Notes: generated from the sequence alone by a model not told the origin. A DNA stretch of 64,000 bases from Burkholderia sp. Bp9143 (GCF_003853645.1 NZ_QTPO01000003.1:174145-238144); one strand, 5' to 3'. Numbered from the stretch's first letter, positions 25,447 to 35,201 are shown. A program made the numbers and translations.

Positions 25447-25569
25447 CCGCCACAGTTTCCGAACGACCTCGTTCGGCTCTGTTCGTGCGCGCCGCGGCCG
25501 GCGCCACTCGGGGCAAGCGCCCGCCGCGCTTGCCGGCTTCGTTCCGCTCTCACCTCATCTGGGGGTTTC

Positions 25570-26679
25570 GTGAATCGCTCCGGTTTCCGCGCCGTGCTGC
25601 TGATCGGCACCGCGCTCGTCCTCGCCGCCTGTCACCCGAAGGAAGCCGCGCCGCCCGCGCCGCGCCCGGTCGTCGCGCTGCCCGCGCACGCCGACGGCGC
25701 CGCGGCCGCAGCCACGCTGCCCGGCGAGATCCAGCCGCGTTATGCGACGCCGCTGTCGTTCCGCATCGCGGGCAAGATCGTCGAGCGCAAGGTGCGGCTC
25801 GGTGATACCGTCAAGGCCGGCCAGGTCGTCGCGCTGCTCGATCCGTCCGACGTCGAGAAGAACGCCGCGAGCGCACAGGCGCAGCTCGATGCCGCGTCGC
25901 ACGGCCTCGCGTTCGCGAAGCAGCAGCTCGACCGCGATCGTGCGCAGGCGCGCGAGAACCTGATCGCGACCGCGCAGCTCGAGCAGACCGAGAACAGCTA
26001 CACGTCGGCGCTCGCGCAGCGCGACCAGGCGCAACAACAGCTCGCGCTCGCGAAGAACCAGCTCCGCTATGCGACGCTCGTCGCCGATCACGCGGGCACC
26101 ATCACCGCCGAACAGGCCGACACCGGCCAGAACGTATCGGCCGGCCAGGCCGTCTACCAGCTCGCGTGGTCGGGCGACGTCGATGTCGTCAGCGACGTGC
26201 CCGAAGCCGCGCTCGCATCGCTTACGCCCGGCCACGCGGCGAGCGTCACGCTGCCGTCGCTGCCGGGCCGCCAGTTCGCCGCGAAGGTGCGCGAAATCGC
26301 ACCGTCCGCCGATCCGCAAAGCCGCACGTATCGCGTGAAGCTCACGCTCGCCGCACCCGATCCGGCCGTGCGCCTCGGGATGACCGCGAACGTCGCGTTC
26401 GACGGCGCGCCGGTTGCCGGCAACGCGCCGAGCATCACGCTGCCCGCGACCGCGCTGTTCCACGACGGCCCGCATCCGGCCCTGTGGGTCGTACGGACGA
26501 AGGACGACACACTCGAACTGCGCCGCGTCGACGTCGCCCGCTTCAACGAACGCACCGTCACCGTGTCGCACGGGCTGCAGCCGGGCGAGCGCGTCGTGCT
26601 GCAAGGCGTGCATACGGTCAGCGCGGGCGAGAAGGTGCGGCCGGTCGCGCCGCTGCATCCGGAGGACTTCGCGTCATGA
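25570..26679 (+). CDS. RND efflux adaptor (membrane fusion lipoprotein)
   Basis: A 369-residue periplasmic adaptor. The N-terminal signal ends in a lipobox (LVLAACHP), so Cys21 should be lipidated. It has the barrel-sandwich and hairpin layout of HlyD/AcrA proteins: VRLGDTVKAGQVVALLDPSDVEKN, a coiled-coil hairpin of about 80 residues, the second lipoyl half DHAGTITAEQADTGQNVSAGQ, and then the beta-barrel. It starts at a GTG. The stop overlaps the pump gene's ATG (ATGA), showing tight coupling. With the pump and outer-membrane genes it makes a complete tripartite system. Confidence 0.93.
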   Translation: MNRSGFRAVLLIGTALVLAACHPKEAAPPAPRPVVALPAHADGAAAAATLPGEIQPRYATPLSFRIAGKIVERKVRLGDTVKAGQVVALLDPSDVEKNAASAQAQLDAASHGLAFAKQQLDRDRAQARENLIATAQLEQTENSYTSALAQRDQAQQQLALAKNQLRYATLVADHAGTITAEQADTGQNVSAGQAVYQLAWSGDVDVVSDVPEAALASLTPGHAASVTLPSLPGRQFAAKVREIAPSADPQSRTYRVKLTLAAPDPAVRLGMTANVAFDGAPVAGNAPSITLPATALFHDGPHPALWVVRTKDDTLELRRVDVARFNERTVTVSHGLQPGERVVLQGVHTVSAGEKVRPVAPLHPEDFAS

Positions 26680-29600
26680 GCGGCCCCCGCGAAGAAGGTC
26701 GGTTCAACCTGTCGGCATGGGCGCTGCGCCACCAGGCACTGGTCGTCTACCTGATCGTGCTCGCGACGCTCGCGGGCATCCTCGCGTACACGCGGCTCGC
26801 GCAATCCGAAGACCCGCCGTTCACGTTCCGCGTGATGGTGATCCGCACGTTCTGGCCCGGCGCGAGCGCGCGGCAGGTGCAGGAACAGGTGACCGACCGG
26901 ATCGGACGCAAGCTGCAGGAAACGCCGGCCATCGACTTCCTGCGCAGCTATTCGCGGCCCGGCGAATCGCTGATCTTCTTCACGATGAAGGATTCGGCGC
27001 CCGTGAAGGACGTGCCCGAGACCTGGTACCAGATCCGCAAGAAGGTCGGCGACATCGGCCATACGCTGCCGCCCGGCGTGCAGGGCCCGTTCTTCAACGA
27101 CGAGTTCGGCGACGTCTACACCAACATCTGGACGCTCGAAGGCGACGGATTCACGCCCGCGCAGCTCCACGACTATGCGGACCAGTTGCGCACCGTGCTG
27201 CTACGCGTGCCGGGCGTCGGCAAGGTCGACTATTTCGGCGATCCCGACCAGCGGATCTTCATCGAAGTGAACAACGCCCAGCTCACGCGCCTCGGCATCT
27301 CGCCGCAGCAGCTCGGGCAGGCGATCAACGCGCAGAACGACATCTCGTCGGCCGGCGTGCTGACGACCGCCGACGATCGCGTGTTCGTGCGGCCGAGCGG
27401 CCAGTTCGACAACGTCAACGCGATCGCCGACACGCTGATTCGTATCAACGGCCGCACGTTCCGGCTCGGCGATCTCGCCACCGTGAAGCGTGGCTACGAC
27501 GATCCACAGGTCACGCAGATGCGTACGGCCGGTCCAGGCGCGAGCGGCCATGCGGTGCTTGGCATCGGTGTGACGATGCAGCCGGGCGGCGACGTCATCC
27601 GGCTCGGCAAGGCGCTCGATGCCGAGTCGAGGAATCTGCAGGCGCAATTGCCGGCCGGCCTCAAGCTGACGCTGGTGTCGAGCATGCCGCACGCGGTGTC
27701 GCATTCGGTCGACGACTTCCTCGAAGCGGTTGCCGAAGCGGTCGCGATCGTGCTGGTCGTGAGCCTCGTGTCGCTCGGCCTGCGCACCGGGATGGTCGTC
27801 GCGATCTCGATCCCGGTCGTGCTCGCCGTGACCGCGCTCTTCATGTACCTGTTCGACATCGGGCTGCACAAGGTGTCGCTCGGTACGCTCGTGCTCGCGC
27901 TCGGGCTGCTCGTCGACGACGCGATCATCGCGGTCGAGATGATGGCCGTGAAGCTCGAGCAGGGCTACAGCCGCGCACGCGCCGCCGCGTTCGCGTACAC
28001 GAGCACCGCGTTCCCGATGCTGACGGGCACGCTCGTCACGGTGTCGGGCTTCCTGCCGATCGCGCTCGCGAAATCGAGCACCGGCGAGTACACGCGCTCG
28101 ATCTTCGAGGTATCGGCGATCGCGCTGATCGCGTCGTGGTTCGCGGCCGTCGTGCTGATTCCGCTGCTCGGCTATCACCTGCTGCCCGAACGCAAGAAGC
28201 ACGCGCACGAAGCGCACCTGCCGGACGATCACGAGCACGACATCTACGACACGCGCTTCTACACGCGGCTGCGCGGCTGGATCGACTGGTGCATCGAGCG
28301 GCGCTTCGTCGTGCTGCTGATCACCGGCGCCCTCTTCGTCGTCGCGCTGATGGGTTTCTCGCTCGTGCCGCAGCAGTTCTTCCCGAGCTCCGATCGCCCC
28401 GAGCTGCTGGTCGACCTGCGGCTGCCCGAAGGCGCGTCGTTCGCGGCGACGCTGCGCGAGACGGAACGCCTCGAGAAGGTGCTCGACAAGCGGCCCGAGA
28501 TCGATCATTCAGTGAGCTTCGTCGGCAGCGGCGCGCCGCGCTTCTACCTGCCGCTCGACCAGCAACTGCAGTTGCCGAACTTCGCGCAGTTCGTCGTCAC
28601 CGCGAAATCGGTCAAGGATCGCGAGAAGCTCGCGACCTGGCTCGAAACCACGCTGCGCGACCGGTTCCCGGCCGTGCGCTGGCGCCTGTCTCGGCTCGAG
28701 AACGGGCCGCCCGTCGGCTACCCCGTGCAGTTCCGCGTGAGCGGCGACGACATCGCGACGGTACGCTCGATCGCCGAGAAGGTCGCGGCGACGATGCGCG
28801 GCGACACGCGCACGGTGAACGTGCAGTTCGACTGGGACGAGCCGGCCGAGCGCTCGGTACGCTTCGAGCTCGACCAGAAGAAGGCGCGCGAGCTGAACGT
28901 CACGTCGCAGGACGTATCGAGCTTCCTCGCGATGACGCTGTCAGGCACGACCGTCACGCAATACCGCGAACGCGACAAGCTGATCGCGGTCGACCTGCGC
29001 GCGCCGCGCCCCGATCGCGTCGATCCCGCGAAGCTCGCGGGCCTCGCGATGCCGACCGCGAACGGCTCCGTGCCGCTCGCCTCGCTCGGCCGCTTCACGC
29101 CGACGCTCGAATACGGCGTGGTGTGGGAACGCGATCGCCAGCCGACCATCACCGTGCAGTCCGACGTGCGCGCCGGCGCCCAGGGCATCGACGTCACGCA
29201 CACGATCGACGGCAAGCTGAATGCGCTGCGCGCGCAACTGCCGGTCGGCTACCAGATCAACATCGGCGGGTCGGTCGAGGAAAGCGCGAAGGCGCAGACG
29301 TCGATCAACGCGCAAATGCCGCTGATGGCGATCGCCGTGTTCACGCTGCTGATGATCCAGCTGCAGAGCTTCTCGCGCGTGCTGATGGTGGTGCTCACTG
29401 CCCCGCTCGGGCTGATCGGCGTGGTCGGCACGCTGCTGCTGTTCGGCCAGCCGTTCGGCTTCGTCGCGATGCTCGGCGTGATCGCGATGTTCGGGATCAT
29501 CATGCGCAACTCGGTGATTCTCGTCGACCAGATCGAGCAGGACATCGCGGCCGGTCACGGACGCTTCGATGCGATCGTCGGCGCAACCGTGCGGCGCTTC

Positions 29601-29843
29601 CGCCCGATCACGCTGACGGCCGCGGCCGCCGTGCTCGCGCTGATCCCGCTGCTGCGCTCGAACTTCTTCGGGCCGATGGCGACCGCGCTGATGGGCGGGA
29701 TCACGAGCGCGACCGTGCTGACGCTGTTCTACCTGCCCGCGCTGTACGCGGCGTGGTTCCGCGTGAAGCGCGACGAACGCGACCCGCGCGACGGCCCGCC
29801 GCACGACGGCGGCACGCCGCCGGCCGCGCCTTCGGGAGCCTGA
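26676..29843 (+). CDS. RND multidrug efflux transporter (AcrB/HAE-like)
   Basis: A 1055-residue inner-membrane proton-driven pump with twelve transmembrane segments and two large periplasmic loops. It resembles the shorter HAE1/HAE3-like RND proteins with ADPE-less N termini (YLIVLATLAGILAYTRLAQSEDPPFTFRVM) more than classical AcrB. The proton-relay aspartates are in helix 4 (LALGLLVDDAIIAVEMM). The C-terminal half has MLGVIAMFGIIMRNSVILVDQIEQD. The start ATG overlaps the adaptor stop. Its Burkholderia relatives export drugs or metabolites; the substrate here is open. Confidence 0.93.
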   Translation: MSGPREEGRFNLSAWALRHQALVVYLIVLATLAGILAYTRLAQSEDPPFTFRVMVIRTFWPGASARQVQEQVTDRIGRKLQETPAIDFLRSYSRPGESLIFFTMKDSAPVKDVPETWYQIRKKVGDIGHTLPPGVQGPFFNDEFGDVYTNIWTLEGDGFTPAQLHDYADQLRTVLLRVPGVGKVDYFGDPDQRIFIEVNNAQLTRLGISPQQLGQAINAQNDISSAGVLTTADDRVFVRPSGQFDNVNAIADTLIRINGRTFRLGDLATVKRGYDDPQVTQMRTAGPGASGHAVLGIGVTMQPGGDVIRLGKALDAESRNLQAQLPAGLKLTLVSSMPHAVSHSVDDFLEAVAEAVAIVLVVSLVSLGLRTGMVVAISIPVVLAVTALFMYLFDIGLHKVSLGTLVLALGLLVDDAIIAVEMMAVKLEQGYSRARAAAFAYTSTAFPMLTGTLVTVSGFLPIALAKSSTGEYTRSIFEVSAIALIASWFAAVVLIPLLGYHLLPERKKHAHEAHLPDDHEHDIYDTRFYTRLRGWIDWCIERRFVVLLITGALFVVALMGFSLVPQQFFPSSDRPELLVDLRLPEGASFAATLRETERLEKVLDKRPEIDHSVSFVGSGAPRFYLPLDQQLQLPNFAQFVVTAKSVKDREKLATWLETTLRDRFPAVRWRLSRLENGPPVGYPVQFRVSGDDIATVRSIAEKVAATMRGDTRTVNVQFDWDEPAERSVRFELDQKKARELNVTSQDVSSFLAMTLSGTTVTQYRERDKLIAVDLRAPRPDRVDPAKLAGLAMPTANGSVPLASLGRFTPTLEYGVVWERDRQPTITVQSDVRAGAQGIDVTHTIDGKLNALRAQLPVGYQINIGGSVEESAKAQTSINAQMPLMAIAVFTLLMIQLQSFSRVLMVVLTAPLGLIGVVGTLLLFGQPFGFVAMLGVIAMFGIIMRNSVILVDQIEQDIAAGHGRFDAIVGATVRRFRPITLTAAAAVLALIPLLRSNFFGPMATALMGGITSATVLTLFYLPALYAAWFRVKRDERDPRDGPPHDGGTPPAAPSGA

Positions 29844-29845
29844 CC

Positions 29846-31435
29846 ATGGACTTGTCGATGAACCTGAAAACCCAAGCCGTGCGCGCACTCGCAGCCGCGA
29901 GCCTCGCCGGCCCGCTCGCCGGCTGCGCGTGGTTCGCGCCGAGCGGCGAGCCGCCCGCGATGCCGTCGCCTGCGCATTACGGCGCCGCGCCGCAGGTGCA
30001 GCAGACCGTCCTCGCGCAAGGCGTCGCGCAGCAGTTCGAGGTCGGCGCGCAGCCGGTGCCCGACTGGTGGAAGCAGTACCGCTCCGACGCGCTGAATGCG
30101 CTGGTCGACGAAGGGCTGCACAACAGCCCGACGCTCAGTGCCGCATCGCATTCGCTCGATGCCGCGCGCGAGCAGCTGCGCGGGCAGATCGGCAGCTCGA
30201 TGCTGCCGTCGATCGACGCGGGCGGCCAGGCCACGCGCCAGCGTGCGCTCGGCGTGCCGATCCCCGCGCTCGGCGCGCCGACGCTGCTGTACGACACGTT
30301 CGTCGGGCAACTGCAGGCGAGCTATACGGTCGACCTGTTCGGCGTATCGCGCTTCGCGAACCGCGCGCTCGCGAAACGCGTCGACGTCAGTGCGTTCCAG
30401 CTCGAATCGGCGCGCCGCGCACTCGCCGCGAACATCGTCACCGCGTCGATCACGGTGTCGGTGCTCAACGCGCAGATCGACACCACCGAGCGGCTCGTCT
30501 CGCTCGCGAACGACCAGGCACACGACGCCGAGCGCCGCTACGCGCTCGGCTCGGCATCGCGCAGCGATGCGCTGAACGCACGGCAAAGCGCGGACACCTT
30601 CGCCGCGAGCCTGCCCGCGCTGCGCCAGCAGCGCGACACGGCGCGCCACGCGCTCGCGGTGCTGGTCGGCCGCACGCCCGACCGGCCGCCCGCCGACCTC
30701 ACGCTCGCCGATCTGCACCTGCCCGAGCAGGTGCCCGTCGTCGTGCCGTCGGACCTGTTGCAGAGCCGCCCCGACATCCAGGCGGCCGATGCGGGGCTGA
30801 AGGCGGCCGCGGCCGAAGTCGGCGTGGCGACCGCGCAGATGTTCCCGCAGCTGTCGCTGTCGGCGGCGATGGGCAAAGGCGGGTTCAGCTGGCCAACGAT
30901 GCTGTCGGGCGCCGGCACGATCTGGAACGTCGGCGCGTCGCTGAGCCAGCCGCTGTTCCACGGCGGCGCGCTGCTCGCGCAGCGCCGTGCGGCGAAGGCG
31001 ACCTACGAGGCCGCGGTCGACCAGTACAAGCAGGCCGTGCTCGCCGCGTTCCAGAACGTCGCCGATTCGCTGGCCGCGCTCGAGCACGACGCGGAAGCGC
31101 TCGATGCGTCGTCCCGCGCGGCGCTGTCCGCGCGCGGCGCCTACGACGACGCGGCGGCTCGCGTGCGGCTCGGCGCGCTGCCGCCGTCGGCCGCGCGCGC
31201 GAGCGAGCTGCAGTACCGCAACGCACGGCTCGACGAGATCCGCGCGACCGGCGCGCGATTCGCGGATACGGCGCGGCTCTATCAAGCGATGGGCACGCCG
31301 CCGATCGACCCGACCGGCGAGGCCGCGAACGCAGCGAAAGCCGATACGGCCGGCCACACCGGCAACACGGATCAAGACGCCCCCGCCGCCCAGGCACGCG
31401 CGGCCACACCCGACGCGCCGCCGTCACCGCAATAA
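29846..31435 (+). CDS. Outer-membrane efflux lipoprotein (OprM/NodT family)
   Basis: A 529-residue TolC-like outer-membrane factor. The lipobox SLAGPLAGCAWF gives a lipidated Cys28. Two homologous halves carry the usual blocks: PVPDWWKQYRSDALNALVDEGLHNSPTL in the first, and LLQSRPDIQAADAGLKAAAAEVGVATAQMFPQLSLSA with WNVGASLSQPLFHGGALLAQR in the second. A Thr/Ala/Pro-rich tail of about 45 residues extends beyond the family core. It starts two bases after the pump stop and completes the operon. Confidence 0.92.
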   Translation: MDLSMNLKTQAVRALAAASLAGPLAGCAWFAPSGEPPAMPSPAHYGAAPQVQQTVLAQGVAQQFEVGAQPVPDWWKQYRSDALNALVDEGLHNSPTLSAASHSLDAAREQLRGQIGSSMLPSIDAGGQATRQRALGVPIPALGAPTLLYDTFVGQLQASYTVDLFGVSRFANRALAKRVDVSAFQLESARRALAANIVTASITVSVLNAQIDTTERLVSLANDQAHDAERRYALGSASRSDALNARQSADTFAASLPALRQQRDTARHALAVLVGRTPDRPPADLTLADLHLPEQVPVVVPSDLLQSRPDIQAADAGLKAAAAEVGVATAQMFPQLSLSAAMGKGGFSWPTMLSGAGTIWNVGASLSQPLFHGGALLAQRRAAKATYEAAVDQYKQAVLAAFQNVADSLAALEHDAEALDASSRAALSARGAYDDAAARVRLGALPPSAARASELQYRNARLDEIRATGARFADTARLYQAMGTPPIDPTGEAANAAKADTAGHTGNTDQDAPAAQARAATPDAPPSPQ

Positions 31436-31501
31436 CGCGCCCCATGCGTCGAGTACACGGCGCGCGGGACCACCTCCGCGCGCCGATCCGCGATCTTCCG
31501 C

Positions 31502-31532
31502 TTGACCCTCACGTAGCGTAACGTTCCAGACT
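31502..31532 (+). promoter_or_regulatory. MerR-type promoter with 19-bp spacer
   Basis: TTGACC (31502-31507) and CAGACT (31527-31532) are separated by 19 bp, the overlong spacing typical of promoters remodelled by MerR-family activators. The spacer holds a rough dyad (CTCACGTAGCGTAACG). It lies about 30 bp before the MerR gene, suggesting autoregulation. Confidence 0.5.
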
Positions 31533-31560
31533 CCAGTGTGCGCACCGAACGGAGGAACGA

Positions 31561-32589
31561 ATGCAGCTGAAAGTGGGAGAACTGGCGAAACGCAGCGGGC
31601 TGACGGTCCGCACGCTTCATCACTATCACGCGATCGGCCTGCTGACGCCGTCGGCGCGCGCCGACAACGGCTACCGGCTGTACGACCGCGACGACATCGC
31701 CCGGCTCCACCAGATCCAGGCCCTGCGTCGCTTCGGACTGTCGCTCGCCGAAATCGGCGACTACCTGAACCGGCCCGGCACGCCGCTCGTCGACGTCGTC
31801 GCGAAGCAGATCGCGCTGCTCGACCGCCAGCTCGCGCAGACCGCGCAGCTGCGCGAGCGGCTCGTGAACCTGCATGCGCAGCTCGTCGCGGGCACCGAGC
31901 CGGAACTGGCCGATTGGCTCACCACACTGGAGTTGATGACCGTGTACGACAAATATTTTTCCGAGGCAGAACTCGCGCGCATGCCGATGTACCGCAAGAG
32001 CCAGAACGGCGACGCGGAATGGATCGCGCTGGTCGGCGACGTGCAGGCGCTGCTTGACGCGGGCGTGCCGGCCGAAGACGCGCGCGTGCGGGCACTGGCC
32101 GACCGCTGGATGGCGCTGCTCGTGCGCGACACGAACAACGACCCGCGGCTGCTCGCGAAGCTGAACCTGATGCACGAACACGAACCGGCGATGCAGTCGA
32201 AGATCGGCATCTCGACCGCGCTGCGCGACTACGTGCTGCGCGCGAGCGCCGAATCGAAGATGCGGGTCTTCGAAAAGCATCTCGCGCCGGACGAAATCCG
32301 CTTCATGCGCGCGCACTACGGCGAACGCGCGATGGAATGGCCGCAGTTGATGGGCGACGTGCGCGACGCGATCGATGCGGGTGCCCGGCCCGATTCGCCG
32401 GAAGGCCGCGCGCTCGCGCAGCGCTGGCTCGAACTGTTCTGCAGCTATGCCGGCACCGATCCGGCCACGCACGCGAAATTCCGCCACGCGATGATGAACG
32501 AGCCGGGGCTGACGATGGATTCGTGGGTCGACGACACGTTGATCGGCTTCGTGCGCGAGGCGATGGCGCAGCTTGCACCGGCACGTTGA
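31561..32589 (+). CDS. MerR family regulator with two TipAS-like ligand domains
   Basis: A 342-residue regulator. The MerR DNA-binding domain covers residues 1-70 (VGELAKRSGLTVRTLHHYHAIGLLTPSARADNGYRLYD), and a coiled coil covers about 75-110. The rest is two repeats of one pattern: W-x2-L-x-GDV-x3-(L/I)DAG-x2-P-x5-RALA-x-RW-x2-L at about 155-185 and again at about 260-290, each followed by an EP-containing helix. This resembles the TipAS drug-recognition domain of TipA, doubled. TipA-type regulators bind thiopeptides and activate their own gene. A MerR-type promoter precedes it. No obvious target lies downstream, since the next gene is convergent. Confidence 0.85.
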   Translation: MQLKVGELAKRSGLTVRTLHHYHAIGLLTPSARADNGYRLYDRDDIARLHQIQALRRFGLSLAEIGDYLNRPGTPLVDVVAKQIALLDRQLAQTAQLRERLVNLHAQLVAGTEPELADWLTTLELMTVYDKYFSEAELARMPMYRKSQNGDAEWIALVGDVQALLDAGVPAEDARVRALADRWMALLVRDTNNDPRLLAKLNLMHEHEPAMQSKIGISTALRDYVLRASAESKMRVFEKHLAPDEIRFMRAHYGERAMEWPQLMGDVRDAIDAGARPDSPEGRALAQRWLELFCSYAGTDPATHAKFRHAMMNEPGLTMDSWVDDTLIGFVREAMAQLAPAR

Positions 32590-32655
32590 GGGCGTAGCCC
32601 CAGGCGGTGCGTGGCGGTTTCACGCGCCGCCCGGGGCGAACGAATCGGCGGGCGC

Positions 32656-34038
32656 TCACCCGCCGCGCACCCCGAGCCCGAGCGCCTTCATCCGCCGGTA
32701 CAGCGTGCGCTCGCTCATCCCGACGTGCTCGGCCAGTTGCTTGCGCGTGCCGTCGAACGTGCCGGCAATCCGCACGAGCTCCGCGTCCGACACGCCGCGC
32801 GCGTCCGCCGCACGCGCCTGTGGCGTCGCCGCCGATGCCACCAGCTCGGCCGGCAGATGCTCGACCCGGATCGCGCCATCGTCGGCAAACAGGCACGCGC
32901 GTTCGAGCACGTTGCGCAACTCGCGGATATTGCCCGGCCACGCATACGCGTCGAGACACGCACGCGCACGCTCGGTCAACACGAACGGTCGCGCGCTCGC
33001 GTCGCCCGCGCCCGCCCGCGCATTCGCGATCCGCCGCAGGATCGATTCGGCCAGCAGCGCGACGTCGCCGCGCCGCTCGCGCAGCGCGGGCAGCGGAATC
33101 GGAAACGCGTTGATCCGGTAATAGAGATCCTGCCGGAACCGGCCGTCGTCGATCATCTCGCGCAGCGGCTTGTGCGTGGCCGCGACGAGCCGGAAATCCG
33201 CGCGCAGCGCCTCGACGCCGCCAACGCGCCGGAACGTCCCCGACTCGATCAACCGCAGCAGCTTCACCTGCATCGGCAGCGGCACGTCACCGATCTCGTC
33301 GAGAAACAGCGTGCCGCCCTGCGCGGTCTCGACGAGGCCCGGCTTGCGCTGGTTCGCGCCGGTAAACGCGCCCTTCTCGTAGCCGAACAGCTCGCTCTCG
33401 AACAGCGTTTCGGCGATCCCCGAGCAGTCGACGACCACGAACGGCCCCATCGCGCGATCGCTCGCCTCGTGCAGCGCGCGCGCGAACAGCTCCTTGCCGG
33501 TGCCCGATTCGCCGAGCAGCAGCACCGGCAGCATCGACGGCGCGACACGCTGCAACGCGCCGAGCGCCGCATTGAACGCGTCGGCGCCGCCGACGAGCCC
33601 TTCCGCGCTCGGCTGCGCCGACGCGCTGCGCACCGTCGTCAGCCGCTCGACGTACGCGATCACGTCGCCGCGGGCATCGAAGATCGGCCGCAACTCCACG
33701 TCGACGTGCTCGGGGCCGCGCGGCGTGTGGTGAATGTGCAGCACGCGGTTCAGGCTGCGCGACTCGAGCGCCTGCTTCATCGGGCAATGCTCGCCCGCCT
33801 GGTCGCACGGCACGTCGTAGTGATGCGAAACCTGGAAGCAGTGCCGGCCCACGTGCTCGACACCCGCCACGCCGAACTGGCGTCGATACGCATCGTTCGC
33901 CGCGAGGATGCGGTAGTCGGGATCGACGACGATCATCGGCTGCGGATCCTGTTCCAGATACGCGACGAGCGCACCCACGTCGGGCATGACGTCGCGCGAC
34001 GGCGCGGGAACGATCGGAATGGTGTCGTGCGGATTCAT
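32656..34038 (-). CDS. fisR: FisR-type sigma-54 activator of sulfide oxidation
   Basis: A 460-residue enhancer-binding protein. The N-terminal PAS-like sensor (residues 20-135) has Cys67, Cys78 and Cys85. Their spacing of 11 and 7 equals that of the reactive-sulfur-sensing cysteines (C53, C64, C71) of Cupriavidus FisR. The AAA+ domain has Walker A GESGTGKE, the sigma-54 contact motif GAFTGA and the Walker B-type LFLDEIGD. A Fis-type HTH closes the protein ([22 protein letters not shown]). It is divergent from the persulfide dioxygenase/SQR genes it should control. In FisR, polysulfide bridges between cysteines switch on ATPase activity. Confidence 0.9.
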   Translation of the reverse strand: MNPHDTIPIVPAPSRDVMPDVGALVAYLEQDPQPMIVVDPDYRILAANDAYRRQFGVAGVEHVGRHCFQVSHHYDVPCDQAGEHCPMKQALESRSLNRVLHIHHTPRGPEHVDVELRPIFDARGDVIAYVERLTTVRSASAQPSAEGLVGGADAFNAALGALQRVAPSMLPVLLLGESGTGKELFARALHEASDRAMGPFVVVDCSGIAETLFESELFGYEKGAFTGANQRKPGLVETAQGGTLFLDEIGDVPLPMQVKLLRLIESGTFRRVGGVEALRADFRLVAATHKPLREMIDDGRFRQDLYYRINAFPIPLPALRERRGDVALLAESILRRIANARAGAGDASARPFVLTERARACLDAYAWPGNIRELRNVLERACLFADDGAIRVEHLPAELVASAATPQARAADARGVSDAELVRIAGTFDGTRKQLAEHVGMSERTLYRRMKALGLGVRGG

Positions 34039-34068
34039 GGGGAGGCTCGGGAACGGATGGCCGGACGG

Positions 34069-34118
34069 ACTGCCAGGCTGACTGCCAATTCTGCCACGAC
34101 ACTGCCAGACATGGCAGT
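34069..34118. promoter_or_regulatory. Array of CTGCCA half-sites, likely FisR enhancer
   Basis: Within 50 bp the element (A)CTGCCA occurs at 34069-34075, 34081-34087, 34091-34096 and 34101-34107. The last forms a perfect inverted repeat with TGGCAGT at 34112-34118 around a 4-bp spacer. The copies recur every 10-12 bp, about one helical turn. They lie 30-80 bp from the fisR start and about 110-155 bp upstream of the sigma-54 promoter, an ideal enhancer distance. Confidence 0.7.
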
Positions 34119-34224
34119 CTGCAATGACTGCGAGCCGTCAGCCTTGCCCCCGACGCACCGCGATCGCGCCAAAAATCCGAACCGAATCAAGTACCTGCCA
34201 CGTCGTCCGGCATCGCGGCGCGAA

Positions 34225-34241
34225 TTGGCATGCTTCTTGAT
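34225..34241 (+). promoter_or_regulatory. Sigma-54 promoter of the sulfide-oxidation operon
   Basis: The -24 element TGGCATG and -12 element TTGAT are separated by four bases, close to the consensus TGGCACG-N4-TTGCW; the usual GC of the -12 element is GA here. Transcription would start near 34252, leaving a 35-nt leader to the GTG at 34288. Confidence 0.75.
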
Positions 34242-34287
34242 CATGGGATTCCCGATTGCAGATGCAGAACCCGATCGAGGACATCCC

Positions 34288-35172
34288 GTGAGCCATGCCC
34301 CCAAGCTGTCGGTCGAAGGCTTTTTCGACCCGGCGACCCACACCGTCAGCTACCTGTTGCTCGACACCGAGAGCCGCGCATGCGCGCTGATCGACAGCGT
34401 GCTCGACTACGACCCGAAATCCGGCCGCACGCACACCGCCAGCGCCGACCGGCTGATCGCGCGCGTCGCCGAACTCGGCGCGACCGTGCACTGGCTGCTG
34501 GAAACGCACGTGCACGCCGACCACCTGTCGGCCGCGCCGTACCTGAAAGCGCATGTCGGCGGACGGATCGCGATCGGCTCGCACGTGCTCCGCGTGCAGC
34601 ACGTATTCGGCACGCTGTTCAACGCCGGCCCCGGCTTCGCGCAGGATGGCAGCCAGTTCGACCGCCTGCTCGACGACGGCGACACGCTTGCGCTCGGCGC
34701 GCTGACGATCCGCGCGCTGCACACGCCGGGCCATACGCCCGCGTGCCTGACCTATTGCGTCGACGACGCGACGCAGCGCGCGGCGTTCGTCGGCGACACG
34801 CTGTTCATGCCCGACTACGGCACCGCCCGCTGCGACTTCCCGGGCGGCGACGCACGCACGCTGTACCGCTCGATCGCGCGCGTGCTCACCCTGCCGCCCG
34901 ACACGCGCCTGTACCTGTGCCACGACTACCAGCCTGGTGGCCGCGACGTGCAGTTCGTGACGACGGTGGCCGAGCAGCGCCGCGCGAACGTGCACGTGAA
35001 GGACGGCGTGACCGAGGACGATTTCGTCGCGATGCGCACCGCGCGCGACACGACCCTCGACATGCCCGTGCTGATGCTGCCGTCCGTGCAGGTCAACATG
35101 CGCGCCGGCCACCTGCCCGAGCCCGAAAACAATGGTGTGCGCTACCTGAAGATCCCACTCGACGCGATCTGA
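34288..35172 (+). CDS. pdo: Persulfide dioxygenase (metallo-beta-lactamase fold)
   Basis: A 294-residue iron-dependent persulfide dioxygenase, which oxidises glutathione persulfide to sulfite. The metal motif HVHADH occupies residues 74-79. Further ligands lie in HTPGHTPACLTY, FVGDTLFMPDYGTARCDFPGG (the GTARCDFPGG loop separates persulfide dioxygenases from glyoxalase II) and YLCHDYQ. The GTG at 34288 is chosen because the in-frame ATG at 34243 would precede the predicted sigma-54 transcription start. A GAGGA stretch sits before the GTG. It leads an operon with the SQR fusion and a TauE permease. Confidence 0.9.
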   Translation: MSHAPKLSVEGFFDPATHTVSYLLLDTESRACALIDSVLDYDPKSGRTHTASADRLIARVAELGATVHWLLETHVHADHLSAAPYLKAHVGGRIAIGSHVLRVQHVFGTLFNAGPGFAQDGSQFDRLLDDGDTLALGALTIRALHTPGHTPACLTYCVDDATQRAAFVGDTLFMPDYGTARCDFPGGDARTLYRSIARVLTLPPDTRLYLCHDYQPGGRDVQFVTTVAEQRRANVHVKDGVTEDDFVAMRTARDTTLDMPVLMLPSVQVNMRAGHLPEPENNGVRYLKIPLDAI

Positions 35173-35201
35173 GCCGCCGCCCCGACCGGAGAACCCCCGA
35201 C

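Noticed and set aside
26414..31435. A 1673-residue open frame on the plus strand
   Set aside because: For most of its length it is the +2 shadow of the RND pump (Arg/Ala/Pro-rich nonsense); only its last 529 codons are real and are reported as the outer-membrane lipoprotein.
34243..34290. ATG at 34243 as start of the persulfide dioxygenase
   Set aside because: It lies upstream of the transcription start predicted from the sigma-54 promoter (34225-34241); the GTG at 34288 fits better.
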